Assembly (NCBI RefSeq): GCF_009866805.1
Contig: NZ_SIZW01000039.1
Coordinates: 310,001-374,000 of the forward strand
Reading direction: 5' to 3'
Length of the DNA: 64,000 nucleotides
DNA from: Schauerella aestuarii
GTDB taxonomy: Bacteria > Pseudomonadota > Gammaproteobacteria > Burkholderiales > Burkholderiaceae_B
The notes under the pieces were generated by a model. It was not told the origin of the DNA. It worked only from the letters and a program-made list of their open reading frames with translations, and searched no databases. A program made the position numbers and the translations under genes. Below, piece by piece: positions 37,210 through 45,586 of this stretch (position 1 is its first letter; each line of letters begins with the position of its first letter).

Positions 37210-38427
37210 ATGAGCTTGCCGCTTGCCGGATTGAAAGTGCTGGATCTAACGCGTGCGCTGTCTGGGCCTTTCAGCACCATGACGCTGGGCGACTTGGGTG
37301 CGGACGTCGTCAAGGTGGAACCCATGCCGGAAGGTGAGATGGTGCGCCAGTGGGGGCCGTTCGACGAAGATATAAGTGTTTATTATCTTAGCGCCAACCG
37401 CAATAAGAAAGGCATCGGCATCGATTTTCGGCAGCCTGAAGGGCTGGCGTTGCTGCGCCGGATGGCGCTGGATTGCGACATCGTGGTCGAGAACTTCAAG
37501 GTGGGCGCGATGGCGAGCATGGGCCTGGGCTACGCCGAGCTGGCGGCCGAGAATCCCAAGCTGATCATGGCGTCGATCTCGGGCTTCGGCAGTCGCGGCC
37601 CCGCAAAAGAGTGGGCAGGCTTCGATCAGATCGCGCAAGGTTATTCGGGTTTCATGAGTCTCACCGGTACGCCGGAGTCGGGGCCGACGCGAGTGGGCAC
37701 GGCCATCGGCGATCTGACCGCCGGGATGTGGCTGGTGATCGGCATTTTGTCGGCCGTGGTACAGCGCCATCAAACCGGCGTGGGCCAGCATGTGGAAACG
37801 TCGTTGTTGGCCGGGCTGATTGCGCTGCTTAGCGTGCAGGGTCAGCGCTATTTGAGCGTGGGTGAGATTCCGCAGCCCGTGGGAAATGTGCATCCGGTGA
37901 TCGCGCCGTACGGTACGTTCGATACGGCAGACGGCCCGCTGAATCTGGCACCTGCCACGCAAGCGATGTGGACACGCTTGTGCGGCATTCTCGAGTTGCC
38001 GCATTTGACGTCGGATCCGCGCTTCGTGACGAATGCCGAGCGGATGCAGCATCGCCATGCGTTGAAGCTTGAGCTCGAAGTGGCACTCAAGCGCAAGACG
38101 CGTATGGAATGGACGCCGATCATGATCGAGAACGGGATCCCGGCCGGGCCCATCAATAATCTGGCCGATGTGTTTGCCGATCCTCAGGTGCAAGCATGCG
38201 GATTGGTGCAGACCCTGCAGCATCCGGTGCTGGGTGCCCTCAAGCAGGTGGGATTGCCGCTGGATCTTGCAGGCAAGGAGGCGGGTGAAGCGCAGCAGGC
38301 GCCACCGGTGTTTGGCCAGCACACGCGGGAGGTACTTGAAAGCTTCGGCGTGAACGCCGACGAGATCGATCGGCTGATGGCGCAGCGGGTGTTGTTCCAG
38401 GCTGGCGAAGCGGTGGTGGTGTCATGA
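37210..38427 (+). CDS. family III (CaiB/BaiF) CoA-transferase
   Basis: This 405-residue CoA-transferase starts MSLPLAGLKVLDLTRALSGP, has GDLGADVVKVEP and ASISGFGSRGP, and the catalytic Asp168 in AIGDLTAGMW. GAGGAG at 37196-37201 region supports the ATG at 37210. It overlaps the downstream crotonase (ATGA), and a Bug gene follows. It is a paralogue, in a second copy of the same gene arrangement, of the enzyme at 27919-29145; the CoA acceptor is unknown. Confidence 0.92.
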   Translation: MSLPLAGLKVLDLTRALSGPFSTMTLGDLGADVVKVEPMPEGEMVRQWGPFDEDISVYYLSANRNKKGIGIDFRQPEGLALLRRMALDCDIVVENFKVGAMASMGLGYAELAAENPKLIMASISGFGSRGPAKEWAGFDQIAQGYSGFMSLTGTPESGPTRVGTAIGDLTAGMWLVIGILSAVVQRHQTGVGQHVETSLLAGLIALLSVQGQRYLSVGEIPQPVGNVHPVIAPYGTFDTADGPLNLAPATQAMWTRLCGILELPHLTSDPRFVTNAERMQHRHALKLELEVALKRKTRMEWTPIMIENGIPAGPINNLADVFADPQVQACGLVQTLQHPVLGALKQVGLPLDLAGKEAGEAQQAPPVFGQHTREVLESFGVNADEIDRLMAQRVLFQAGEAVVVS

Positions 38428-39299
38428 ATGCATTCACGAACCCGCACACCGGCACGCCTGCCGGCGCATCGCAAAGTGCGTCGGCTGATAAACGCAGCGA
38501 CACGTCGAACGATCGCCAAGTCCACCAACCCAGCGACACATCGGACCACACACCGCAACTCACCGTCGACGGCCGTGTGGCCACGATTGCCCTACGTAAG
38601 CCCGCTTACGCCAACCGGCTCAGCCCGCAGGATCTCGAGGTGTTGCGCGCGCATCTCGACACCGTCAACGCCGATACGCGCATTCTGGTGCTGCGGTTCG
38701 TCTCCGAAGGCAAATACTTCTGCAGCGGTTACGACATCTCGTCGCTGGCTGCGGATAGTGCGCCCAGCTCATTATATTTCGGCGAGACCATTGATCTGAT
38801 CGAGGCGGCTCGGCCCGTCACGATCGCGGCCATACAAGGCGGCGTGTATGGCGGGGGTACCGATCTTTGCCTGGCGTGCGATTTTCGTGTGGGCACGCCA
38901 CAGGCCGATATGTTTATGCCCGCCACACGTTTGGGGCTGCATTTCTATCCGGGTGGCATGGTGCGTTATGTGACGCGTCTTGGGCTTAATGCGGCCAAGC
39001 ACCTGTTTCTAACCGCCGAGAAGATCGGTGCGGAAGAAATGCTGCGTATTGGCATGCTGACTGAAATGGTCGAGCCGGATCAGTTGGACGCACGCCTGCG
39101 GGCGCTGACGACACAGTTATCGGAAATGGCGCCGATTGCCTTGATCGGTGTGAAGCGTCAGTTGAATCTGATCGCGCGCGGACAGGTCGATGTCGCGGCC
39201 ATCGAAGCATCGGTGCGGCAATCGGAGCGCTCGCAAGACATGGTGGAAGGCGCGCGCGCCTGGAAGGAGAAGCGAAAACCCGACTTTACGGGGCAATAG
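38424..39299 (+). CDS. crotonase-fold (enoyl-CoA hydratase-like) protein lacking hydratase glutamates
   Basis: This 291-residue protein has a polar, Ser/Thr/Asp-rich N-terminal extension of about 45 residues before the crotonase fold (LTVDGRVATIALRKPAYANR). The oxyanion block is GKYFCSGYDIS. Where hydratases have G-G-G-C-E-L and F-x-x-P-E-I, it has GGGTDL and FMPATRLG, so the first Glu is Asp and the second is Ala. Ordinary hydration is unlikely; isomerase, hydrolase or decarboxylase-type chemistry is possible. It is translationally coupled to the CoA-transferase (ATGA overlap). Confidence 0.86.
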   Translation: MNAFTNPHTGTPAGASQSASADKRSDTSNDRQVHQPSDTSDHTPQLTVDGRVATIALRKPAYANRLSPQDLEVLRAHLDTVNADTRILVLRFVSEGKYFCSGYDISSLAADSAPSSLYFGETIDLIEAARPVTIAAIQGGVYGGGTDLCLACDFRVGTPQADMFMPATRLGLHFYPGGMVRYVTRLGLNAAKHLFLTAEKIGAEEMLRIGMLTEMVEPDQLDARLRALTTQLSEMAPIALIGVKRQLNLIARGQVDVAAIEASVRQSERSQDMVEGARAWKEKRKPDFTGQ

Positions 39300-39351
39300 C
39301 AGCGCAACCGCCCGGTTAAGCCGTGCGGAATAAAAACGAGGAGACAACAAC

Positions 39352-40329
39352 ATGCATATTCACAATGCAATAAGCGCCACGGCCATTGTGCTGATCGGCG
39401 CGCTCGCAGGCACGAGCACGGTGGCCCAGGCTGCTGCACCCTATCCCGCCAAAGCGATTACGTTGGTGATCGGCTTTCCGCCCGGCGGTGGCGCCGATCA
39501 GGTGGGCCGGGTGTACGCCAACAGTTTGTCCAAGGTATTGGGTCAGCCGGTGGTGGTGGAGAACAGACCCGGGGCAGGATCGACGATCGGCGCCAGTTAT
39601 GCCGCGCGCGCCACGCCCGATGGCTACACCATCTATCTCGGTAATTCGAGCGTGATGGGTAGCGATGGCGCGCTCTACAAAGTGGACTACACCGCTTCTG
39701 ATTTCATCCCGGTCGCGCAACTCACCACCGGCCCGCTGGTGTTGATCGCCAACGCAGGCTCAGGATTGAAGAGCGTGAAAGACGTACTGGAACGCGCGCG
39801 CAGCCAACCTGGAAAACTGAACGTGGCGTCGTCCGGCAATGGTGTGGTCACGCACTTTGCTGCGGTGGAGTTCATGCAGATGACGGGCACCAAGCTCATG
39901 CATATTCCGTTCAAGGGCGGTGCTGCGGCCACGCAATCGGTGGCTGCAGGCGACACCGATATTTCGTTTGCCACGGCGCCGTCGGCCCGCACGGCCATCG
40001 ATACGGGCAAAGCGATCGGGCTGGCGGTGACGTCGGGCAAACCTTCGCCGCTGTTGCCTTATCCGCCTATCGCCGAGACGGTGCCGGGCTACGACTTGTC
40101 GAACTGGTGGGGCATCTTTGCGCCGAAGGGCACGCCGCAGCCGGTCGTGCAGAAATTGTTCGAGGCTACCAACGAAGCGTTGAAGCAACCCGGCGTGCAG
40201 CAAGGGATGGAGACGGGATACGAGCAAGTGACACCCGCTACATCGCAAGCCGCATTCGCCACCTTCGCGCGTGAAGAAGGCGACAAGGGATTGCGGTTGG
40301 CCAAGCAGAGCGAGTCGACGGCCAATTGA
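39352..40329 (+). CDS. Bug-family (TctC) periplasmic binding protein
   Basis: This 325-residue Bug receptor has a signal peptide ending VAQAAA. Family blocks are AITLVIGFPPGGGADQVGRV, VVVENRPGAGSTIGASY and MHIPFKGGAAATQSVAAG. GAGGAGA lies upstream of the ATG. It is the third gene of the 37210-40329 operon and would supply the acid that is CoA-activated. No membrane components lie nearby, so it must use a TctAB pair encoded elsewhere. Confidence 0.92.
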   Translation: MHIHNAISATAIVLIGALAGTSTVAQAAAPYPAKAITLVIGFPPGGGADQVGRVYANSLSKVLGQPVVVENRPGAGSTIGASYAARATPDGYTIYLGNSSVMGSDGALYKVDYTASDFIPVAQLTTGPLVLIANAGSGLKSVKDVLERARSQPGKLNVASSGNGVVTHFAAVEFMQMTGTKLMHIPFKGGAAATQSVAAGDTDISFATAPSARTAIDTGKAIGLAVTSGKPSPLLPYPPIAETVPGYDLSNWWGIFAPKGTPQPVVQKLFEATNEALKQPGVQQGMETGYEQVTPATSQAAFATFAREEGDKGLRLAKQSESTAN

Positions 40330-40346
40330 GGCACGGCGCGACGTAC

Positions 40347-40375
40347 CGGTGCATACTTGCTTCAAGCATGCACCG
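40347..40375. other. long hairpin between convergent Bug and M28 peptidase genes
   Basis: CGGTGCAT (40347-40354) pairs with ATGCACCG (40368-40375); inside, CTTG/CAAG pairs around CTT after one mismatch. There is no U-tract. It is placed 17 bp after the Bug stop and may act as a terminator or 3'-end stabiliser for one or both genes. Confidence 0.45.
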
Positions 40376-40411
40376 ATATCACCGCCACTAGGTCGATCGT
40401 CGTCTTGTCGA

Positions 40412-41698
40412 TCAAACGCGGGGGCAGGTCGCGCCCTGCGTCAGCGCGCTCAACGCGCCGTCGCTCATCCCCAGGCTCACGGCCGCCATGGCGCAGGTCA
40501 CTGCCAACGCATTACGCAATTCGCTTTCGCGAATGATCTCCGGCAGGTCCTGGCGCGAAAGGATGTGCTGCACGCGGGATTGCGGTTTGTCGAAACCCGC
40601 AACCAGACGCAGCGCAGGTATGCCGTGCTTGGCGAAGTTGGCATGATCCGAGTTGGGCATGAACGGCAGCCAGTGAGATACAGGCACACCGGCTTCCTTT
40701 GCCGTGCGATCGACGATTTCGGCCAACGCCGGATACTCGCTGATCAGGGCACACAGCGAGTCATCGCCGGCGACGGTGTCGAGGTTGATGTTGAGTTTCA
40801 ACGCCTCGCGCTCAAGGGGTGCCATGTCGGCAAGGTATCGCGCCGATCCCGCCAAGGCCCATTCTTCGGCCGTGAAGAAACAGACGCGTAAGCCCGGGGT
40901 GTCCGGGCCAACGTGCGGCGCCAGAATGCGCGCCGCGGCAAGCGCCACGGCGACGCCGGTGGCATTATCCAGCGCACTGGTGCCGAGATCATGGCCATCC
41001 AGATGCGCGCTGATGACGATGCGGCTGTCTCGGCCACCCGGCAGATCGAGGATGCCGACGGGCGCCAGCGCGTCCCGTACTTCTTCACCCACAATCGTCA
41101 GCTGCACCTGTGCATTGGGCTGTGCCGAGAGCGCCAGCGCCCCTTCATGATCGATGTAGGCGGCGGGAATGCCGGCCCCGTCTCGAGGACGTCCCGACGA
41201 ACCCGAAAGCGGGCCTGCACCGGGTGTGGCATTGGCGATCAGGAAGGCCGCAGCGCCATACTTCACTGCCAGATCGTATTTGCGGCGACGATGCATATGC
41301 GTTTGAGCGAAGGGGTACTCGTGCCGCACCAGCACGATTTTTCCTCGCACCGCGTCACCGGCCCGCTCGAAGTCTTCCGAGCGTCCCGCACCCAGGTCGA
41401 GGATCGTGCCTTCGAGTCCTGCGAGCGCCGTCGACGCAGACCGCAGCAGCGGCACGCAGTCCAGTTCGACGGGTGCGTTACCCAATAGCGTCAACGTCGC
41501 GGCAACCGAGCGCCAGCCATCGTAGGGCACAGACATCACGCGCACCTCAGGCCCGATCTCGCGCAGGCGGCTCACGACCCAATCCATCGCCGCCACGTCC
41601 TGCCCGGTGCCGGACAGGCGGCCGCCGAACGCGCATATTCTCTGAAAATCGTTCATCAAGGCCGCGTCGTCGGCGGCTGCTCGTTGCCATGGGGTCAT
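40412..41698 (-). CDS. M28 family zinc peptidase with PA-like insert
   Basis: This 428-residue peptidase has metal-binding blocks in the M28 order: SAHLDGHD (His, Asp), LDNATG (bridging Asp), FTAEEWAL (catalytic and binding Glu), NINLDTVAGD (Asp) and NSDHANFAKHGIPAL (His). A PA-like domain precedes (KIVLVRHEYPFAQ). There is no signal peptide, so it is probably a cytosolic aminopeptidase or amidohydrolase. The start at 41698 has GGAG 6 nt upstream. It follows a Bug gene by 57 bp. Confidence 0.85.
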   Translation of the reverse strand: MTPWQRAAADDAALMNDFQRICAFGGRLSGTGQDVAAMDWVVSRLREIGPEVRVMSVPYDGWRSVAATLTLLGNAPVELDCVPLLRSASTALAGLEGTILDLGAGRSEDFERAGDAVRGKIVLVRHEYPFAQTHMHRRRKYDLAVKYGAAAFLIANATPGAGPLSGSSGRPRDGAGIPAAYIDHEGALALSAQPNAQVQLTIVGEEVRDALAPVGILDLPGGRDSRIVISAHLDGHDLGTSALDNATGVAVALAAARILAPHVGPDTPGLRVCFFTAEEWALAGSARYLADMAPLEREALKLNINLDTVAGDDSLCALISEYPALAEIVDRTAKEAGVPVSHWLPFMPNSDHANFAKHGIPALRLVAGFDKPQSRVQHILSRQDLPEIIRESELRNALAVTCAMAAVSLGMSDGALSALTQGATCPRV

Positions 41699-41755
41699 CG
41701 ATGTCTCCAGCTTGTGTGCCACGCGCGCAGATAGCCGCGCGGGACCCAACACGTA

Positions 41756-42733
41756 TTATTCAAATGTGATGTTGCCGCGCTGCACGACGTCGGCCCAGCG
41801 TGCGAAGTCTTGATCCAGCAGCGTCTGCAAGGCCGTTGCGCTGGTGTCGGGCGGCAGGCTCATGCCTACACTGGACAGACGTTGTTTGACCGGCTCCGAC
41901 TGCATCACTTTCGTCATGGCGGCGCTGATCTTGTCCTGCACGGCTTTTGGGGTGCCTGCGGGCGCGACCAGGCCCCACCAGCTTTGCACGGTAAGGCCTG
42001 CATAGCCCAGCTCCTGGAAGGTGGGCACGTCCGGCGTATCGGGGTGGCGCGCCGGTGACGACACGGCAAGCGGCTTGATCTTGCCGCCTTGATAGAGCGC
42101 GACCGCCGTAGGCATCGTGGTGAAGCTGGTCTGGATCTGACCGCCTGCGAGATCGTTCACCGACGCCGACGCGCCCTTATACGGAATATGTACCAGCCGG
42201 GTCTTGGTGGTTTGCATGAAGAGTTCGGCCATTAGATGCGTCAGTGAGCCATTGCCCCCTGAGCCGATCGAAATCGATGCTGGTTTGGCCATGGCGGCTT
42301 TGACCAGGGCGCTGACATCCTGCGCTTCAAATGCCGGGTTCACGAATAGGTACATGGGCGAGAGCCCAAGCAATGTGAGCGGTGCGAAGTCGCGGCGGGC
42401 GTCGTACTTCACGCGGTCTTTGTATAGCGCAGGCACGATCGTGAACGGCACATCGGCCAAGAGGAGCGTGTAGCCGTCCGGGACTTCGTTGGCCACGTAT
42501 GCCGTGCCGATCATCGAGCCTGCACCGCTGCGGTTTTCCACCACCACCGATGTGCCCAGGGCGGCGCCCAGTTGATCGCTGATGGCACGCGCCACCACAT
42601 CGGAACTGCCGCCTGCGGCGTACGGCACGACCAGTTTGATGGGTTTATCGGGATAGGCGGCAGAGGCCGGACCTGCGGCAAGCAGGCCATTGAGCAGCGC
42701 GAGAGCGCCAAAAACGTTTTTCCACTTGATCAT
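41756..42733 (-). CDS. Bug-family (TctC) periplasmic binding protein
   Basis: This 325-residue Bug receptor has a signal peptide MIKWKNVFGALALLNGLLAA ending GPASA. Blocks are DKPIKLVVPYAAGGSSDVVA, VVVENRSGAGSMIG and HIPYKGASASVNDLAGG. It lies between a LysR gene (upstream, same strand) and the M28 peptidase, forming a small uptake-plus-hydrolysis operon; an N-acyl amino acid or peptide-like ligand is a guess from the peptidase. Confidence 0.92.
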   Translation of the reverse strand: MIKWKNVFGALALLNGLLAAGPASAAYPDKPIKLVVPYAAGGSSDVVARAISDQLGAALGTSVVVENRSGAGSMIGTAYVANEVPDGYTLLLADVPFTIVPALYKDRVKYDARRDFAPLTLLGLSPMYLFVNPAFEAQDVSALVKAAMAKPASISIGSGGNGSLTHLMAELFMQTTKTRLVHIPYKGASASVNDLAGGQIQTSFTTMPTAVALYQGGKIKPLAVSSPARHPDTPDVPTFQELGYAGLTVQSWWGLVAPAGTPKAVQDKISAAMTKVMQSEPVKQRLSSVGMSLPPDTSATALQTLLDQDFARWADVVQRGNITFE

Positions 42734-42815
42734 GATGAGTTCGGCTCATTCGTAGATGACAGCCTCGCATTCTGAGCAAGCGGTACACACTGCGCAAAGG
42801 ATGTATGTGCATGGG

Positions 42816-43739
42816 CTATTCCATTGCGGCATAGTGCCGTGTGCGATCGTCCAGCACCCGCGCCTCGTCGATCACCCACTCGCAAAAAGCCTGGCAATAC
42901 GGCCCGCCCACGTTGGGTCGCGGCTGCATCAGGTAATAGCCGTAGCGGCCCTCGACGGATTCGCCGAAGGGGCGCACCAGTTCGCCGGATTGCAGATGCT
43001 CAAGCACCATGCTGATCGGCATGACGGCTACGCCCAGGCCATTGAGCACTGCAGGCAGCAGGATGGAAAAGCCTTCGTATTCGGACGCCGTGTCGGCAGG
43101 CCCGCGCCAGAGCGGTGCCACATCCGCTTTCCATTCGTCCCAGCCATAGCCGCGCTGGTCGCGCTTGAGTAACGGCAATCGGTCCAGATCGTCGAGCGAC
43201 TTCACGGGGCAACGCGCCAGCAGAGCGGGTGCGGCCACGAGCGTCATTTCGCGTCCTAGCAGATACGCTGCGCTCATGCCCGACACATGCCCGGTATGCA
43301 ACTGGATCTCGGCATCGAACCGCTCGGCACGCTCGCGGCCGTGCAGCAGCCGCGGGCGAATGTTGACGCGAATCTCCGGGTGCGCGGCAAAGAATTTCCC
43401 CAGGCGGGGCAGGAGAAAGAACTGCGCGAACGATGGCGACACCGCAATGTTCAGCGCGACGCGCGAGGCGGGATGCGACACCAGGGCATCGGCCTCATCG
43501 ATCAGGCGCACGCCGGCGCTGACGCGTTCAAGGTACAACGCGCCGGCGTAACTTAGCCGCAGCCCGGTGGGAAGCCGCTTGAAGAGCGCTGTGCCGAGAC
43601 GATCTTCCAGTGCGCCGACGTGTTTGCTCACGGCACTTTGCGAGAGATTCAGTACCTCGGCGGCACGGCTGAAGTTCAGCGTTTCGGCAGCCACGAGGAA
43701 AATCCGGAGCGACGATAAAGAGTTGCGAGTGCCTTTCAT
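42816..43739 (-). CDS. LysR-type transcriptional regulator (GcvA-like)
   Basis: This 307-residue regulator has wHTH blocks SSLRIFLVAAETLNFSRAAE and LSQSAVSKHVGALEDRLGTA followed by LFKRLPTGLRLS, a GcvA/AmpR-like pattern. It lies upstream of the Bug/M28 genes on the same strand and diverges from gntP across a 192-bp spacer, so either operon could be its target. Confidence 0.9.
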   Translation of the reverse strand: MKGTRNSLSSLRIFLVAAETLNFSRAAEVLNLSQSAVSKHVGALEDRLGTALFKRLPTGLRLSYAGALYLERVSAGVRLIDEADALVSHPASRVALNIAVSPSFAQFFLLPRLGKFFAAHPEIRVNIRPRLLHGRERAERFDAEIQLHTGHVSGMSAAYLLGREMTLVAAPALLARCPVKSLDDLDRLPLLKRDQRGYGWDEWKADVAPLWRGPADTASEYEGFSILLPAVLNGLGVAVMPISMVLEHLQSGELVRPFGESVEGRYGYYLMQPRPNVGGPYCQAFCEWVIDEARVLDDRTRHYAAME

Positions 43740-43931
43740 GGCTTTAATGAAACGTTGGAGAAGACCAGAGGACGAGTGTAAGACGTCGCCGCGGCATCAG
43801 CCATGCGATTCAGCGCAGCGTCAGGCGCCAGAAGGGCTCGCGCGCATTCGACGCTAGAATTGCCGAGCGTCGGGTTTCCATGGCCGCGGGGTACCAGATT
43901 CACGACGCCTCGTTTGCTCTCCAAGTCCGCC

Positions 43932-45320
43932 ATGTCTTCGTTTGATATTCAGTTGCTCGTCACCGCATTGGTGAGCGTGCTGGTGCTTGTTGCATTGATC
44001 GTTTCGCGCATTCGCATGCATCCGCTATTGGCGCTGTTGATCGTGTCGATCGGCGTGGGGATCGCAACGGGGATGGCGCCTACCGACATCGTCAAGAACC
44101 TGACCGATGGCGCGGGCAAAACGTTGGGCGCCGTGGGTGTGGTGATCGCACTCGGCGCGATGCTGGGCAAGATCCTGGCCGATTCCGGCACGACGGAACG
44201 GTTGGCGAGCGCGATCCTGCGCCACACACCGGATCGCATGATTCCGTGGGCGATGACGCTGGTGGCGTTCGTCGTCGGCATTCCGATGTTTTTCGAAGTG
44301 GGCCTGGTGGTGATGCTGCCGTTGATTTTCAGCGTGGCGCGCAAGCTCGAAAGCCGCGAGCATTTCAAGGGCTCGGCGTATGTGTATGTGGGGGTGCCCG
44401 TGATCGCCGCGCTCGCCGCGATGCATGGCATGGTGCCGCCGCACCCGGGTCCGCTCACCGCCATTGCCACTTTGAAGACCACGGTGGGTCCCACGATGAT
44501 CTACGGTTTCATCGCCGCGCTGCCCGCGATGATTCTGGGTGGGCCGTTGTATGGCGCCTTCCTCGCGCCACGCATGACCACGCGTCCCGACCAGGCTTTG
44601 ATCGACCAGTTCACGACCGCCGAGGAAAAAGCGGCCGGGCACAATCCGCCCGGCGTGGGGCTGGGCGTGCTGGCCGCGTTGCTCCCGGCGCTATTGATGC
44701 TGGTGCACGCCGTGGCCGAGATGGTGCTGCCCAAGACATCGAGTCTGATGCACGTAGCGGCATTTCTGGGCAATCCGCTTGTGGCCATGTTGCTCGGCGT
44801 GCTGTTCGCGGCGATCACGTTGGTTTACATGCGCGGCAACAACGCAGAAAAGCTGCGCGAGTCGCTGGGCCAGAGTTTGAAGCCGGTGGCCGGCATCATG
44901 CTCATCATCGCGGGCGGCGGTGCGTTTCAGCAGGTGCTCACGAGCGCCAAAGTGGGCGATGCGATCGTGCACCTTACGCATCAGTTCGCCTTTCCGCCGT
45001 TGATCCTGGGTTGGTTGATTGCGATGCTGCTGTCCGTGTCGACGGGATCCGCCACGGTGGGTATCGTGGGTGCCGCAGGGTTGCTGGCGCCGCTGGCTGG
45101 CACCGATCCCAGCTTGAATCTGCCGCTGCTCGCGCTCTCGATCGGCTGCGGTTCGCTCTTCTTCAATTACGCGAACCACGCCGGCTTCTGGATGGTGAAG
45201 GAATCCTTCGGCATGACCATGGGCGAAGCCACCAAGACGATCTCGGTGGTGCAGTCGATCGTCTCGGTGGTGGGGCTGTTGATGGTGCTGCTCTTCAACA
45301 TGCTGCCGGCGTTCGGATGA
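43932..45320 (+). CDS. gntP: GntP family gluconate:H+ symporter
   Basis: This 462-residue, 12-14 TM inner-membrane permease has GntP family blocks: SRIRMHPLLALLIVSIGVGI, GKTLGAVGVVIALGAMLGKI, MHGMVPPHPGPLTA and STGSATVGIVGAAGLLAPL. It imports gluconate or a related sugar acid with protons. The ATG at 43932 fits the first TM helix; the open frame runs further upstream to 43803 but that part looks noncoding. No gluconate kinase is adjacent. Confidence 0.9.
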   Translation: MSSFDIQLLVTALVSVLVLVALIVSRIRMHPLLALLIVSIGVGIATGMAPTDIVKNLTDGAGKTLGAVGVVIALGAMLGKILADSGTTERLASAILRHTPDRMIPWAMTLVAFVVGIPMFFEVGLVVMLPLIFSVARKLESREHFKGSAYVYVGVPVIAALAAMHGMVPPHPGPLTAIATLKTTVGPTMIYGFIAALPAMILGGPLYGAFLAPRMTTRPDQALIDQFTTAEEKAAGHNPPGVGLGVLAALLPALLMLVHAVAEMVLPKTSSLMHVAAFLGNPLVAMLLGVLFAAITLVYMRGNNAEKLRESLGQSLKPVAGIMLIIAGGGAFQQVLTSAKVGDAIVHLTHQFAFPPLILGWLIAMLLSVSTGSATVGIVGAAGLLAPLAGTDPSLNLPLLALSIGCGSLFFNYANHAGFWMVKESFGMTMGEATKTISVVQSIVSVVGLLMVLLFNMLPAFG

Positions 45321-45327
45321 ACGATGG

Positions 45328-45495
45328 GCGGCCGCTCAACTCGCCAGCGGCGATCTGATCGAAGTGCTGCCCGGCTGGGCACCGCGCCGCGAGATTGTGC
45401 ACGCGGTGTTTGCGTCGCGGCGGGAGCTGTTGCCCTCGGTGCGCACGTTGATCGATTTTCTGGGTGAGGAGTTCAAGAAGCTGGAGGAGGATTGA
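45328..45495 (+). pseudogene. 3' remnant of a LysR-type regulator gene
   Basis: In the frame that ends at TGA 45493-45495, the sequence encodes AAAQLASGDLIEVLPGWAPR, then REIVHAVFASRRELLPSVRT and LIDFLGEEFKKLEED. This is the typical end of a LysR effector-binding domain (LA-SG-L-EVLP-W-P, VHAV-ASRR, VR-F-IDFL). The remaining 250 or so residues and the HTH are absent, since gntP occupies the upstream sequence. It does not match the C terminus of the LysR at 42816. It reads as a deletion scar. Confidence 0.75.
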
Positions 45496-45542
45496 GGGCA
45501 TCGACCTGACAGCCACCTGAAATATTCATTGACGACTTGAAA

Positions 45543-45561
45543 GATAATGCGAATAATTCGC
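45543..45561 (+). promoter_or_regulatory. Fur box upstream of the TonB-dependent receptor
   Basis: GATAATGCGAATAATTCGC matches the 19-bp Fur consensus GATAATGATAATCATTATC at 14 of 19 positions. It ends 25 bp before the receptor start codon, within the expected promoter, so iron repression by Fur is likely. Confidence 0.65.
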
Positions 45562-45586
45562 AACACCAATTATCCAGGGAGTCGCC

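Noticed and set aside
27149-43739. genomic island borders (tRNA, integrase, direct repeats) around the catabolic region
   Set aside because: No tRNA gene, integrase or flanking repeat was found, and the composition does not change visibly; 'accessory' is a judgement from gene content only.
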